DNA of 64,000 nucleotides from Bradyrhizobium canariense (GCF_019402665.1 NZ_VSST01000056.1:143359-207358); one strand, 5' to 3'; shown: positions 44,862-53,443, counted from the first letter of the stretch. Made by a program: numbers and translations. Notes: a model not told the origin generated them from the letters alone.

Positions 44862-45968
44862 ATGCACGACGTTCGATATTCCTATCTGCTCGAGCAATTC
44901 TCCGACCCAGCACCGATCCTGGCCGAGATCGGCCGACTGGTGGCGACGGGTGACTTCACTCTGGGCAAGCCGGTCGCGGAATTCGAACGGCGCTTTGCCG
45001 AGCTGATCGGCGTGCGTCACGCCATCGGCGTCGGATCGGGCACCGATGCGCTCAAGCTGCCGCTCAAGGCGCTCGGCATCGGCCATGGGGACGAGGTCAT
45101 CACGGCCGCCAACACCTTCATCGCCACCGTCGGCGCCATCGCCGAGACCGGCGCGACCCCGGTGCTGGTCGACTGCGACGACTCCTTCTGCATGAACGTC
45201 GACTACGTCGAAGCCGCGATCACGGAGAAAACCAAGGCGATCATGCCGGTTCAATTGACCGGCGAGGTCACCGACATGGGCAGGCTGATGGCGATCGCCC
45301 AGCGTCACAACATCCCCGTGGTCGAGGATTCCTGCCAGGGCATCCTGTCGGAATTCGCGGGAAAGCGGTCCGGCACCCACGGTATCGCGGCCGGCTTCTC
45401 CCTGCATCCGCTGAAGAACCTCAACGTCTGGGGCGATGCCGGCGTCGTCGTCACCAACGACGACGGGATGAACGAGCGGCTTCGCCTGATCCGCAACCAC
45501 GGCATGAAGAATCGCGACGAAATCGCGATTCTCGGCTGCAATTCGCGGCTCGATTCCCTCCAGGCGGTCGTCGGCAACTGGCTGATCGGCCAGACCAGCG
45601 AGATCACGCGCCGTCGAATCGAGAACGCGGCCTATTACGATGCAGGCCTCGCGTGCCTGCCCGGCCTGCGCATTCCGCCGCGCCGGCCTAACGTGAAGCA
45701 CGTCTACCATCTCTACATGGTGTTCGCCGAGCGCCGCGACGAGCTCTACAAACACTGCCTGGACAACGGCATCGAAGCGAAGATCCACTATCCCATCCCG
45801 CTGTATCAGCAGGAAGGCCTCAAACACCTCGGCTACGCGCCAGGCACCTTCCCGGTCTCCGACCGCCATGCCCGGGAAGTCATCAGCTTCCCCGTCGACC
45901 AGCATCTGACACGGGCGCAGCAGGACCGCGTCATCGAGATCGTTCGGGCGTTCTGCCATGGACGCTGA
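44862..45968 (+). CDS. DegT/DnrJ/EryC1/StrS-family sugar aminotransferase (first copy)
   Basis: A PLP-dependent nucleotide-sugar aminotransferase of 368 residues, with VEDSCQG near residue 155 and the probable PLP Lys in FSLHPLKNL (near 187). Such enzymes convert keto sugars to amino sugars, and some members of the fold perform dehydrations. The start MHDVRYSYLLEQF at 44862 lies 8 nt after the transketolase. It overlaps the next gene by 11 nt. Confidence 0.92.
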   Translation: MHDVRYSYLLEQFSDPAPILAEIGRLVATGDFTLGKPVAEFERRFAELIGVRHAIGVGSGTDALKLPLKALGIGHGDEVITAANTFIATVGAIAETGATPVLVDCDDSFCMNVDYVEAAITEKTKAIMPVQLTGEVTDMGRLMAIAQRHNIPVVEDSCQGILSEFAGKRSGTHGIAAGFSLHPLKNLNVWGDAGVVVTNDDGMNERLRLIRNHGMKNRDEIAILGCNSRLDSLQAVVGNWLIGQTSEITRRRIENAAYYDAGLACLPGLRIPPRRPNVKHVYHLYMVFAERRDELYKHCLDNGIEAKIHYPIPLYQQEGLKHLGYAPGTFPVSDRHAREVISFPVDQHLTRAQQDRVIEIVRAFCHGR

Positions 45969-47076
45969 CACCGGCCGCCGGCGCATCGGTTACGTCAATC
46001 TTCCCGCCCAATTCGAGGAAGAGCGCGTTGAGATCATGCAGGCGGTCGAGGGCGTATTCCGGCGCGGCGATTTCATCGGCGGCGCGGCCATTGCCAAGTT
46101 CGAAGAGGAGCTCACCACTTATATCGGCTCGCCGCATGTGGTGACGCTGAATTCCGGCACCGATGCGCTGATCCTGTCCTTGAGGGCGCTCAACATTGGT
46201 CCCGGGGACGAGGTGATTACCCCACCCAATTCGTTCGTGGCATCGACCGCGGCCATCATTGCCGTCGGCGCCAAGCCCGTGTTTGCGGACGTGCTGCCGG
46301 ACCAGAATATCGATCCCGCCGCAGTTGAGGCCGCCGTCACCTCGCGCACCAAAGCGATCATGCCGGTGCACCTGACCGGACGCATGGCGGACATGAACCC
46401 GCTGATGGCGATCGCGGCCAAGCACGCTCTCGCCGTGATCGAGGACAGCGCGCAGGCCGTCGGCTCGACCTATGACGGGCGGATGAGCGGGACCATCGGA
46501 ACGTTCGGCTGCTTCTCCGCCCACCCGCTGAAGAACCTCAATGCCGCGGGCGACGCCGGCTTCGTCGTCACCGCCGACGCCGAGCTTGCCGCGAGAATTC
46601 GCCGCCTGCGCAATCATGGCCTGATCAATCGCAGTGACGTCCAGGAATGGGGCATCGTGTCACGCCTCGACACGGTCCAGGCCGAGGTGCTCCGGATTCG
46701 CTTGCGTCACCTGCCCTCTGTCATCGAACGCCGGCGCCGCAACGCCGCGCAATACCGCGCCGAGCTCGCCGGCCTTCCCCTGTTCATCCCGCTTTGTCGC
46801 AACATCGAGTTCAACACCTTCCACACCTTCGTCGTGCAGACGGACCGTCGCGATAGCTTCCAAAAATATCTTGCCGACAAAGGTATCGAGACCGCGATCC
46901 ACTATCCGGTACCGATCCACCTCCAGGAGGCGGCTGCGCATCTTGGCCACGGTCGCGGCGCGTTCCCGGCGACCGAGCGGCAGGCAGATCAGATCCTCAC
47001 GCTCCCCATCAACCAGTTCCTCTCGACCTCGGACATCAGCTATATTTGCGCGACCGCCCGGGAGTACTTTGCATGA
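45958..47076 (+). CDS. DegT/DnrJ/EryC1/StrS-family sugar aminotransferase (second copy)
   Basis: This 372-residue paralogue of the preceding gene has VIEDSAQAVGS near residue 160, the PLP Lys in FSAHPLKNLN (near 190) and the same overall length. The two copies differ clearly in sequence, so they probably act at different positions or on different sugars. It overlaps its upstream neighbour by 11 nt and its downstream neighbour by 4 nt. Confidence 0.92.
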   Translation: MDADTGRRRIGYVNLPAQFEEERVEIMQAVEGVFRRGDFIGGAAIAKFEEELTTYIGSPHVVTLNSGTDALILSLRALNIGPGDEVITPPNSFVASTAAIIAVGAKPVFADVLPDQNIDPAAVEAAVTSRTKAIMPVHLTGRMADMNPLMAIAAKHALAVIEDSAQAVGSTYDGRMSGTIGTFGCFSAHPLKNLNAAGDAGFVVTADAELAARIRRLRNHGLINRSDVQEWGIVSRLDTVQAEVLRIRLRHLPSVIERRRRNAAQYRAELAGLPLFIPLCRNIEFNTFHTFVVQTDRRDSFQKYLADKGIETAIHYPVPIHLQEAAAHLGHGRGAFPATERQADQILTLPINQFLSTSDISYICATAREYFA

Positions 47077-47879
47077 CGGACACGGCTTTCCTCGAGGCCG
47101 ATGAGCAGGCATTGGCGCAACGTTTCATCGATGACGGCTTCGTCACCACGCCGGCCGACGATCGCGCCGGGCTCGACCGGATCCAGCGGCGCGCCGCCGA
47201 GCTCGCGGCGGACTTTTTGAAGCTGCCACACGGCAACGACCCCTACGCGATGCTCGACACCATCCACACGCGGGTGAGCGTCGATGATCTCAACGGCCTG
47301 CGGCTGCACGTCTTCAACGGCCTCAATGCAGAACCCTGGTTCCGGCCGACCTATTTCCGTCTGGCGCGCTCGACGATCGAGACCATCGTCGGCAACGAAC
47401 TCTGCATGCAGCGCCGCGTCAATCTCAGCATCCAGCTGCCCGGAGACGATTCGTCGCTCCTCGCCACCCATTCCGACGTCTGGTCGGGCGACTCGCCGTT
47501 CGAGGTCGTGGTGTGGGTACCGCTGGTCGACGTCCACCGCACCAAATCGATGTATCTGCTGCCGCCATCCCTGAACGGCGACATGCAGGACCGGATGGCC
47601 AGCCTGCGCAGCGCCGAGGAACTCTACCAGACCATCAAGCCGCACGCGACCTTCATCGAGATTCCCTACGGTCACGTGATGCTGTTCAACCAGACCCTGA
47701 TGCACGGCAATCGCGTCAACGAGGAAGCCGGCTCGCGTTGGAGCATGAACTGCCGCTTCAAGAGCATCATGTCGCCCTATGCGGACAAGCGATTCGGCGA
47801 ATTCTTCGAACCGATCCTGCTACGTCCGGCGACCCGCGTCGGCATGCAATACAAGCTCCCGGGAGGCTTCCATGGCTGA
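47073..47879 (+). CDS. 2-oxoglutarate/Fe(II)-dependent oxygenase, sporadic carbohydrate cluster type
   Basis: The 268-residue protein has the facial triad of 2OG-Fe(II) oxygenases: His133-x-Asp135 in THSDVWSGDSPF, a distal His211 in LMHGNRVNEE and a following Arg near 225 that would bind 2-oxoglutarate. It resembles the oxygenases described (TIGR04324) from scattered carbohydrate clusters. The start MTDTAFLE at 47073 overlaps the aminotransferase stop (ATGA). A hydroxylation, desaturation or ring-forming step on the sugar is possible. Confidence 0.85.
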   Translation: MTDTAFLEADEQALAQRFIDDGFVTTPADDRAGLDRIQRRAAELAADFLKLPHGNDPYAMLDTIHTRVSVDDLNGLRLHVFNGLNAEPWFRPTYFRLARSTIETIVGNELCMQRRVNLSIQLPGDDSSLLATHSDVWSGDSPFEVVVWVPLVDVHRTKSMYLLPPSLNGDMQDRMASLRSAEELYQTIKPHATFIEIPYGHVMLFNQTLMHGNRVNEEAGSRWSMNCRFKSIMSPYADKRFGEFFEPILLRPATRVGMQYKLPGGFHG

Positions 47880-48264
47880 GCGAGCCGGCCATCGCGGCTA
47901 TATCGGCGCCCGGCCGCTGAACGGCAGCCGCACCCCGCAGCACGTCCAGAACATCGTGATCCGCGACTACGCGCGGCGGAAGAACCTGCATTATCTGCTC
48001 AGCGCCGCCGAGCACACTATGCCCGGCAGCTACATGGTGCTCGAGGACATCCTGGACGAGTTGCCTCGATTGCGCGGCTTGATTCTCTACAGCATCTTCA
48101 TGCTGCCGCCCGACGAGGCAAGGCGGCGGAAGATCTATGACCGCGTGCTGAGCGAGGGCTGCGACCTGCACGCGGCCGTCGAGGAGATCACGCTGTCCTC
48201 GCGCGACAACATTCAGGCCGTCGAGGACATCCTGCTCGTCAACAAATTCGCGACCATCCTGTGA
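47872..48264 (+). CDS. LIC12192-family sporadic carbohydrate cluster protein
   Basis: The 130-residue protein has the conserved features of the LIC12192 family (TIGR04323): an N-terminal GYIGARPLNGSRTPQHVQN, then VIRDYARRKNL and LLSAAEH, and the LILYSIFMLPP segment. The biochemical role of the family is unknown; it occurs next to the 2OG oxygenase gene in otherwise unrelated sugar loci. It overlaps the oxygenase gene by 8 nt. Family assignment is from memory. Confidence 0.85.
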   Translation: MAERAGHRGYIGARPLNGSRTPQHVQNIVIRDYARRKNLHYLLSAAEHTMPGSYMVLEDILDELPRLRGLILYSIFMLPPDEARRRKIYDRVLSEGCDLHAAVEEITLSSRDNIQAVEDILLVNKFATIL

Positions 48265-48289
48265 CGATGCCGCGGACCGGTTGAAAACA

Positions 48290-48955
48290 ATGACCGAGAT
48301 CAACCTGCTCCAGCCAATGCACGCATCGACCAAGCGGCACTACGTTCAGCGGGTCGTCGAGCACGACAAGGCGGAATCTGCCACTGTCGCGCGGCAATGG
48401 GGACGCGACTACTGGGACGGCGACCGCCGCTATGGCTATGGCGGTTATAGCTACGACGGACGGTGGCGGCCGCTCGCCCAGACCCTGATCGACCGCTACG
48501 GCATCAAGCCCGGGATGAGCGTGCTCGATGTCGGCTGCGGCAAGGGCTATTTGCTCTACGAATTCACCCAACTCGTCCCTGGCCTCACCATCGCCGGCAT
48601 CGACATCTCCGACTATGGCATCGCCAATGCCAAGGAAGAGGTGCGACCGCAATTGAAGGTCGGCAGCGCCGTCGAGCTCCCCTACCCCGACCACAGCTTC
48701 GATCTCGTGGTGTCGCTCGGCGTGCTCCACAATCTTCCGCTCGAGGACGTCTTCCGCGCCGTGTCGGAGATCGAGCGCGTTGGACGCGGCACCTCGAAAT
48801 ATCTGATGGTGGAATCGTTCCGCGACGAGCGCGAGAAGGCGAACCTGCTCTACTGGCAGCTCACCTGCCTGAGTTTCCATGGTCCGAAAACCTGGGCCTG
48901 GATCTACGACAAATGCGGCTACCGGGGCGACCATGGGTTCATCTTCTTCGAATGA
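48290..48955 (+). CDS. Class I SAM-dependent methyltransferase
   Basis: The 221-residue protein has the SAM motif VLDVGCGKGYLLYEF (near residue 81) and post-motifs IAGIDISDYGIANA and LVVSLGVLHNL. The N-terminal GYGGYSYDGRW segment is unusual. It is probably an O- or N-methyltransferase in this operon. The ATG at 48290 follows a TTG at 48281 that could also serve as start; neither has a strong ribosome-binding site. It overlaps the cupin gene. Confidence 0.85.
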   Translation: MTEINLLQPMHASTKRHYVQRVVEHDKAESATVARQWGRDYWDGDRRYGYGGYSYDGRWRPLAQTLIDRYGIKPGMSVLDVGCGKGYLLYEFTQLVPGLTIAGIDISDYGIANAKEEVRPQLKVGSAVELPYPDHSFDLVVSLGVLHNLPLEDVFRAVSEIERVGRGTSKYLMVESFRDEREKANLLYWQLTCLSFHGPKTWAWIYDKCGYRGDHGFIFFE

Positions 48956-49553
48956 AGCAACGGGCCTGCGCCGGCCGGCCTCGCTGCGAGCGCAAAATCT
49001 TGAAGTGTATTATTCGGACGACGCCATCGTCACGGCGGACGACGCCACGATCGCGGAACTGAAGCGCATCGCCGCAGGCAATCCGCGTCTGCGCAGCCGG
49101 CTGTGCATGCATCCCGATCCCTCGTCCGGCCTGCACGAGATGCTGATCGTGCATCATCGCGAGGCCTATGTGCGGCCTCACAAGCATTTTGGCAAACCTG
49201 AGTCGTTTCATTTGATCGAGGGTACCGCGCAGGTCGTGATCTTCGAGGACGACGGCCACATTCGCGACGTGCTAGAGATGGCGCCGTACGGTCGGGGCGC
49301 GCTCTGCTACTACCGGATGCCCGAGCAGGTGCTTCACTCGATCCTGATCACCTCGGAGTGGCTGGTGTTTCACGAAACCACCGCCGGTCCGTTCGATCCC
49401 TCCCGCACGGCGTTTCCCGACTGGGCTCCGGATGGCGGCGATGCCGCGGAAGTGCAGGACTATGTCACTAGGACCGGTGCGCTCGCCGCGAAGCATCTGG
49501 CCCATCGCCATACTTCACGAGCCATTCCAGCAGAGGTTGCTACCGATGACTAA
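48933..49553 (+). CDS. WbuC-family cupin
   Basis: This cupin-fold protein resembles WbuC of O-antigen clusters, with VRPHKHFGKPESFHLIEG as the metal-binding His/Glu set (about residues 77-94) and HSILI (about 133) contributing the C-terminal His. The function of WbuC is not established. At 206 residues it is longer than the E. coli protein (about 160). The start at 48933 overlaps the upstream gene by 23 nt, and the stop overlaps the next gene by 8 nt. Confidence 0.8.
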   Translation: MGSSSSNEATGLRRPASLRAQNLEVYYSDDAIVTADDATIAELKRIAAGNPRLRSRLCMHPDPSSGLHEMLIVHHREAYVRPHKHFGKPESFHLIEGTAQVVIFEDDGHIRDVLEMAPYGRGALCYYRMPEQVLHSILITSEWLVFHETTAGPFDPSRTAFPDWAPDGGDAAEVQDYVTRTGALAAKHLAHRHTSRAIPAEVATDD

Positions 49554-50763
49554 TCATTGCCGCCTCTGCCATTCGACCAATTTGCGCCCGGTCATCGACC
49601 TCGGACAGATGCCGATTGCGCATCGGCTTCGGCACAGCCGCGACGAACAGGACGAACGGTATCCGTTCGAGGTGTTCGCCTGCGGCGAGTGCGGCCTGCC
49701 CCAGATCGTGAAGCCGATCGATCCCGACATTCTGTATCGGCAGTTCAACTACAATTTCAGCAGCTGGAAGCCGGAGCCGCACCAGGTCGACGAACTCGAC
49801 ACCATCGCCAAATTCTCGAGCCACCAATCCGTGTTCGAGATCGGATGCAACGACGGCCTGTTCATGGACAGGCTTCGCGAACGCGGCGCGAAGGTTTTGG
49901 TGGGCGTCGAGCCCAACCCGGTGTCCGGCAAGATCGCCCGCGAGCGTGGCGTCAAGGTCTATGCCGACATGATCAGCCCGGCGCTGTCTCACGACGCGGT
50001 TGCCGAGGCCGGCAAGTTCGACCTCGTCGTGTCGCGCCAGGTGCTGGAGCACATCGTCGATTTCGAGAACTTTTTCGACTGCGTGAAAATCGCGCTACGC
50101 GACGACGGGCTGCTGTTCATCGATGTGCCTGATTTCGCGCCCGGCTCGACGGCGGGCGACCTCTCCGTCCTGTGGGAGGAGCACGTCAGCTATTTCACCG
50201 AGCCGACGCTGCTGTCGCTGCTGGCGCGCCACGGCTTCGAGGCGGTGTCGGTGAAGAAGTACAATTTCAGCGGCGGCAGCCTCGCGATTGCAGCGCGACG
50301 CGCGACGCGCGACGTGACGACGCCGGCCGCGCCGTCCGGCGTCGGCGAGAAATTCGGTCGGCGCGCCAGGGAGTACGGCGCGCGTCTTCGCCCGATCCTC
50401 GCCAAGGCCCGCGCCGACGGCGCCGAGATTGCCATCTACGGCGCCGGCTGCCGCGCCTGCACCTTCACCAATGCCCATGAATTTGCGGATCTTGTCGACC
50501 TCTCGGTCGACGACCAGAAGGAGCGCCAGGGCTTGTTCCTGCCCGGCACCGGCATTCCGATCCGCCCGCCGGAGGACCTCGCCGGCAAGTCGGAGCCGCT
50601 CGTCTGTCTTCTGGCCGTGAACCAGGAGAACGAAGACAAGGTCGGCAGCCGGCTGCGTGAAAACGTGAAGCGTCCGCTCCACATCGTTTCGATCTTCGCG
50701 CCCTCCGACATCTGGAGCGAGCTCGATCGTCTCGAGGCGGCCGCAGGGTCGCGGCATGGCTGA
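49546..50763 (+). CDS. Sugar C-methyltransferase (second copy of the three-domain type)
   Basis: The 405-residue protein repeats the C-methyltransferase layout: Cys pairs CRLC (residues 5-8) and CGEC (about 47), the SAM motif VFEIGCNDGLFMDRL (near 98), and a C-terminal domain with IYGAGCRACTF. It is a paralogue of the leftward methyltransferase at 35589-36857 but diverged. It follows the cupin gene. The start MTNHCRLCHSTNL at 49546 gives the zinc-binding N-terminus. Confidence 0.88.
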   Translation: MTNHCRLCHSTNLRPVIDLGQMPIAHRLRHSRDEQDERYPFEVFACGECGLPQIVKPIDPDILYRQFNYNFSSWKPEPHQVDELDTIAKFSSHQSVFEIGCNDGLFMDRLRERGAKVLVGVEPNPVSGKIARERGVKVYADMISPALSHDAVAEAGKFDLVVSRQVLEHIVDFENFFDCVKIALRDDGLLFIDVPDFAPGSTAGDLSVLWEEHVSYFTEPTLLSLLARHGFEAVSVKKYNFSGGSLAIAARRATRDVTTPAAPSGVGEKFGRRAREYGARLRPILAKARADGAEIAIYGAGCRACTFTNAHEFADLVDLSVDDQKERQGLFLPGTGIPIRPPEDLAGKSEPLVCLLAVNQENEDKVGSRLRENVKRPLHIVSIFAPSDIWSELDRLEAAAGSRHG

Positions 50764-51967
50764 GGACAAGCTCTTCAACTATTACGAACGTCAGGACGTC
50801 CTACCGACGTTCGGGAATTTCAAATCCGCCGCCGAACTCGAAGCCTATGCCGGCCTGCGGCGCGAGTTGTTTTCGGACAAGCTGGTGCTGCCGCCGCGGT
50901 TGTTCCGCGACGCCGACATGCTCGAATTCGGCCCTGATTCCGGCGAGAACGCGCTCGTGTTTGCGAGCTGGGGCGCGAACATGACGCTCGCCGAGCCGAA
51001 CCGGCATGCGCACGCAAAAATCCAGGCTTACTTCGCGCATTTCAGCCAAGCCCAACGTCTCCGCGAACTCGTGTCGTTCGACGTCGAAGGATTTCGTAGC
51101 GATCGTCGTTTCGACATTATCGATGCCGAAGGATTCATCTACACGGTGCAGCCGACTGAAAATTGGCTCGGCATCTTTCACCGGCTGCTCAATCCGGACG
51201 GTTACGCCGTCGTTTCCTACTACGAGCGCTACGGCGGCTTCTTCGAGCTCGCGCTCAAGGCGATTCATGCGGCCGGCAAGGCACTGACGGGCCGTCCCGG
51301 GCTCGAGACGGCGAAGCTGCTGTTCGACGCGAAATGGAACAGCATTCCGCACACGCGCAGCTTCGAATCCTGGCTGATGGACGTGCTCGAGAACCCTTTC
51401 GTCCGGCACCGCTACTTCCTCGACGCGGGGGCCTTGTGCACGGCGGCGCACGAGCAGGGGTTCGATATCTGTTCGGGGTGGCCCGTCTATCGCGACAGCC
51501 TGGACGTCTACTGGCACAAGAAGGTCCTCTCCGACGACGAGAAGCTGCGCCGCGCGACGCGCCACCTCGGTCGCAGCCGTCTGAGCTTTCTCGGCGGACG
51601 GAAGCTCTATCTGGCCGGCAAGACCGAAGCGGTCGAGGCGATCTCGGCTTCGATCGAGACACTGGTTCTCGATGTCGATGCGATGATCGACGATCCCTTC
51701 GGCGCCAGCCTGCCCCGTGTGATCGCGAACCTCGCGTCACTGCGCGAGACGATACCGGCGACGGACATTCTTGCCGACGATGCGTCCGACATCGACGCCA
51801 TCATCGCGACCCTCGACAGCTTCCATCGCATCTTTGACGCGATCGGGCGACGGGATGCGTCCACAGTCACCGCCCTCACCCAGTCAGACCGGGCGTTCAT
51901 CAACACCTGGGGACAGCCGGCGCATTTCCTCGTTCTCCGGAAACGCTTCGAGGGTCCTAGCAAGTGA
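50756..51967 (+). CDS. Class I methyltransferase-like protein with a C-terminal extension
   Basis: The first 200 residues look like a divergent Rossmann methyltransferase with MLEFGPDSGENALVFASWG (near residue 54) as the SAM loop and the YTVQPTENWLGIFHRLLNPDG region. The remaining 200 residues are a helical domain without a known motif. It may methylate the sugar or a lipid-linked intermediate. It overlaps the previous gene by 8 nt and the next by 4 nt. Confidence 0.7.
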   Translation: MAEDKLFNYYERQDVLPTFGNFKSAAELEAYAGLRRELFSDKLVLPPRLFRDADMLEFGPDSGENALVFASWGANMTLAEPNRHAHAKIQAYFAHFSQAQRLRELVSFDVEGFRSDRRFDIIDAEGFIYTVQPTENWLGIFHRLLNPDGYAVVSYYERYGGFFELALKAIHAAGKALTGRPGLETAKLLFDAKWNSIPHTRSFESWLMDVLENPFVRHRYFLDAGALCTAAHEQGFDICSGWPVYRDSLDVYWHKKVLSDDEKLRRATRHLGRSRLSFLGGRKLYLAGKTEAVEAISASIETLVLDVDAMIDDPFGASLPRVIANLASLRETIPATDILADDASDIDAIIATLDSFHRIFDAIGRRDASTVTALTQSDRAFINTWGQPAHFLVLRKRFEGPSK

Positions 51968-52998
51968 GGCCGGGCATTGGCATCATCGGAACGGGCATGG
52001 TCGGCCAGATGTGCCACCTCGCCAATTTCGCCGCGAACCCCGCCTGCCGCGTTGTCGCGATCGCGGATCTCCGGCCTGATCTCGCCGCCGCAGCGGCGCA
52101 GAAATTCGACATCGCGCGGGTCTACGGCACGCACCGGGAATTGCTGGCGGATAGCGAGGTGTCGGCCGTCGTCGTCGTTACGAAGCGTCGCGCCACCGGC
52201 CCGATCGTGCTGGATGCGTTGAACAGCGGCCGCCATGTGCTGTCGGAAAAGCCGATGGCCTACACCGCGGCTCAGGCCGTTGCGCTGGCCGAGGCGGCGC
52301 GGCGGCACAACCTCGTCTACAGCATCGGCTACATGAAGCGTCACGACGCCGGCGTGGCGCGCGCGCTGGCCGAGTTGGCGCGCCTGCGAACGGATCAGTC
52401 GCTTGGACGCATTGTCGGCGCGCGAGGCTGGTGCTTCGGCGGCAGCACTGGCCGGTCGCAGGACAATTTCGTCATGACCGGCGAAGTGCGGCCGGACGGG
52501 CTCGAGCTCTGGCAGGACGGCCCAGACTGGATGCCGGGCGTGATGCTACCCGGCTACGACAATTTTTTGAATGTGTTCAGCCATATCATCAACCTCGCGC
52601 GTTACATGCTCGGATCGTCACCGACAGTCGCGGAAAGCACCATCGAGAGCTCGGGCGCGGCGACCGTGACGCTCGACTTCGACGGCGTCGCCTGCGCGCT
52701 GCAACTCGCGAACGGATCCGAAGGCGTCTGGCGCGAGGGGCTGAGCATCGCGTTCGAGCGGGGCGCGCTGACCATCGAATTGCCCCCGCCTTTTGCCGAG
52801 CAGGAGGCGGAGGTCATCCTCGATCAGCAAGGACAACGCACGCAATTGCGGCGCGACACGAGCTGGGCGTTTCGGCGTCAAGCCGATGCATTCGTCGCCG
52901 ATATCGTGGAACGGAGGACGCCGCTGGCTTCCGGCGCAGAGTCTGTGGCCGATATCGCCCTTGCGGAGGCGATCTGGAAACGGCAGGTCATCGCCTAG
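51964..52998 (+). CDS. Gfo/Idh/MocA-family oxidoreductase
   Basis: The 344-residue protein has the NAD(P)-binding motif GIIGTGMVGQMCH (residues 7-17) and the EKPMAYT segment (near 96), with the C-terminal substrate domain of Gfo/Idh/MocA enzymes. Members oxidise or reduce sugars and NDP-sugars. The GTG start overlaps the upstream stop. It is the last gene of the rightward operon; no terminator was seen after it. Confidence 0.9.
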   Translation: MRPGIGIIGTGMVGQMCHLANFAANPACRVVAIADLRPDLAAAAAQKFDIARVYGTHRELLADSEVSAVVVVTKRRATGPIVLDALNSGRHVLSEKPMAYTAAQAVALAEAARRHNLVYSIGYMKRHDAGVARALAELARLRTDQSLGRIVGARGWCFGGSTGRSQDNFVMTGEVRPDGLELWQDGPDWMPGVMLPGYDNFLNVFSHIINLARYMLGSSPTVAESTIESSGAATVTLDFDGVACALQLANGSEGVWREGLSIAFERGALTIELPPPFAEQEAEVILDQQGQRTQLRRDTSWAFRRQADAFVADIVERRTPLASGAESVADIALAEAIWKRQVIA

Positions 52999-53067
52999 GG
53001 CTCACGCCATCTAGCAATATCCAGCCGATCGCTGATCGCCACATCCTAGCTAAGCGTTTGATTTCGC

Positions 53068-53112
53068 TGGCAGGAGTGGCAGGGCTCGAACCTGCGACCC
53101 CCGGTTTTGGAG
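53068..53112 (-). other. 3' half of tRNA-Trp (candidate attachment site)
   Basis: On the minus strand this 45-nt stretch reads exactly from position 32 of a tRNA-Trp to its encoded CCA: anticodon loop CTCCAAA with anticodon CCA, the 3' anticodon stem ACCGG, variable loop, a T-arm with TTCGAGC, and the acceptor strand. The expected 5' partner strand (CCGGT) is absent beyond 53112. A precisely bounded tRNA 3' half is the usual residue of site-specific integration. By geometry the intact tRNA would be to the right. Confidence 0.85.
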
Positions 53113-53203
53113 TACGGGCGGCATCGTATCATCCGGTGCCGCCAAATTCGTTTGCGTAATGAAATCAAGCGGCTCTCCTCGCCCCCTGATCCACCCTATC
53201 CGT

Positions 53204-53443
53204 TCAGTTCTGTCCTGTACTTTCGCCTTTGGGTCCGGGATTGGGTCCAGCAGCGGCCAGCCTCGGCGCGATAGTTCGCTGCCATCTCGAGCCTGCCGGC
53301 TCCTCCGGCATGGTCGCGTCGGCCGCCAGCTCAATGCAAAGCCGCTCGAATGCCCGTAGCTTGTCGATGATGCGCTGATCTCGCCCCATGCGGCGGCTCA
53401 GGATCCCACGGGTGGTCGCCGTCAAGTCTAGGAGTCCGCCCAT
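53204..53443 (-). pseudogene. Decayed small hypothetical gene
   Basis: A leftward frame starting MGGLLDLT or MGRDQRIIDK has helical, plausible codon use for about 65 residues. The second half appears to continue in another frame (LEMAANYRAEAG), as if one base was lost near 53275. It is not recognised. It lies between the tRNA fragment and the acyltransferase pseudogene. Confidence 0.35.
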
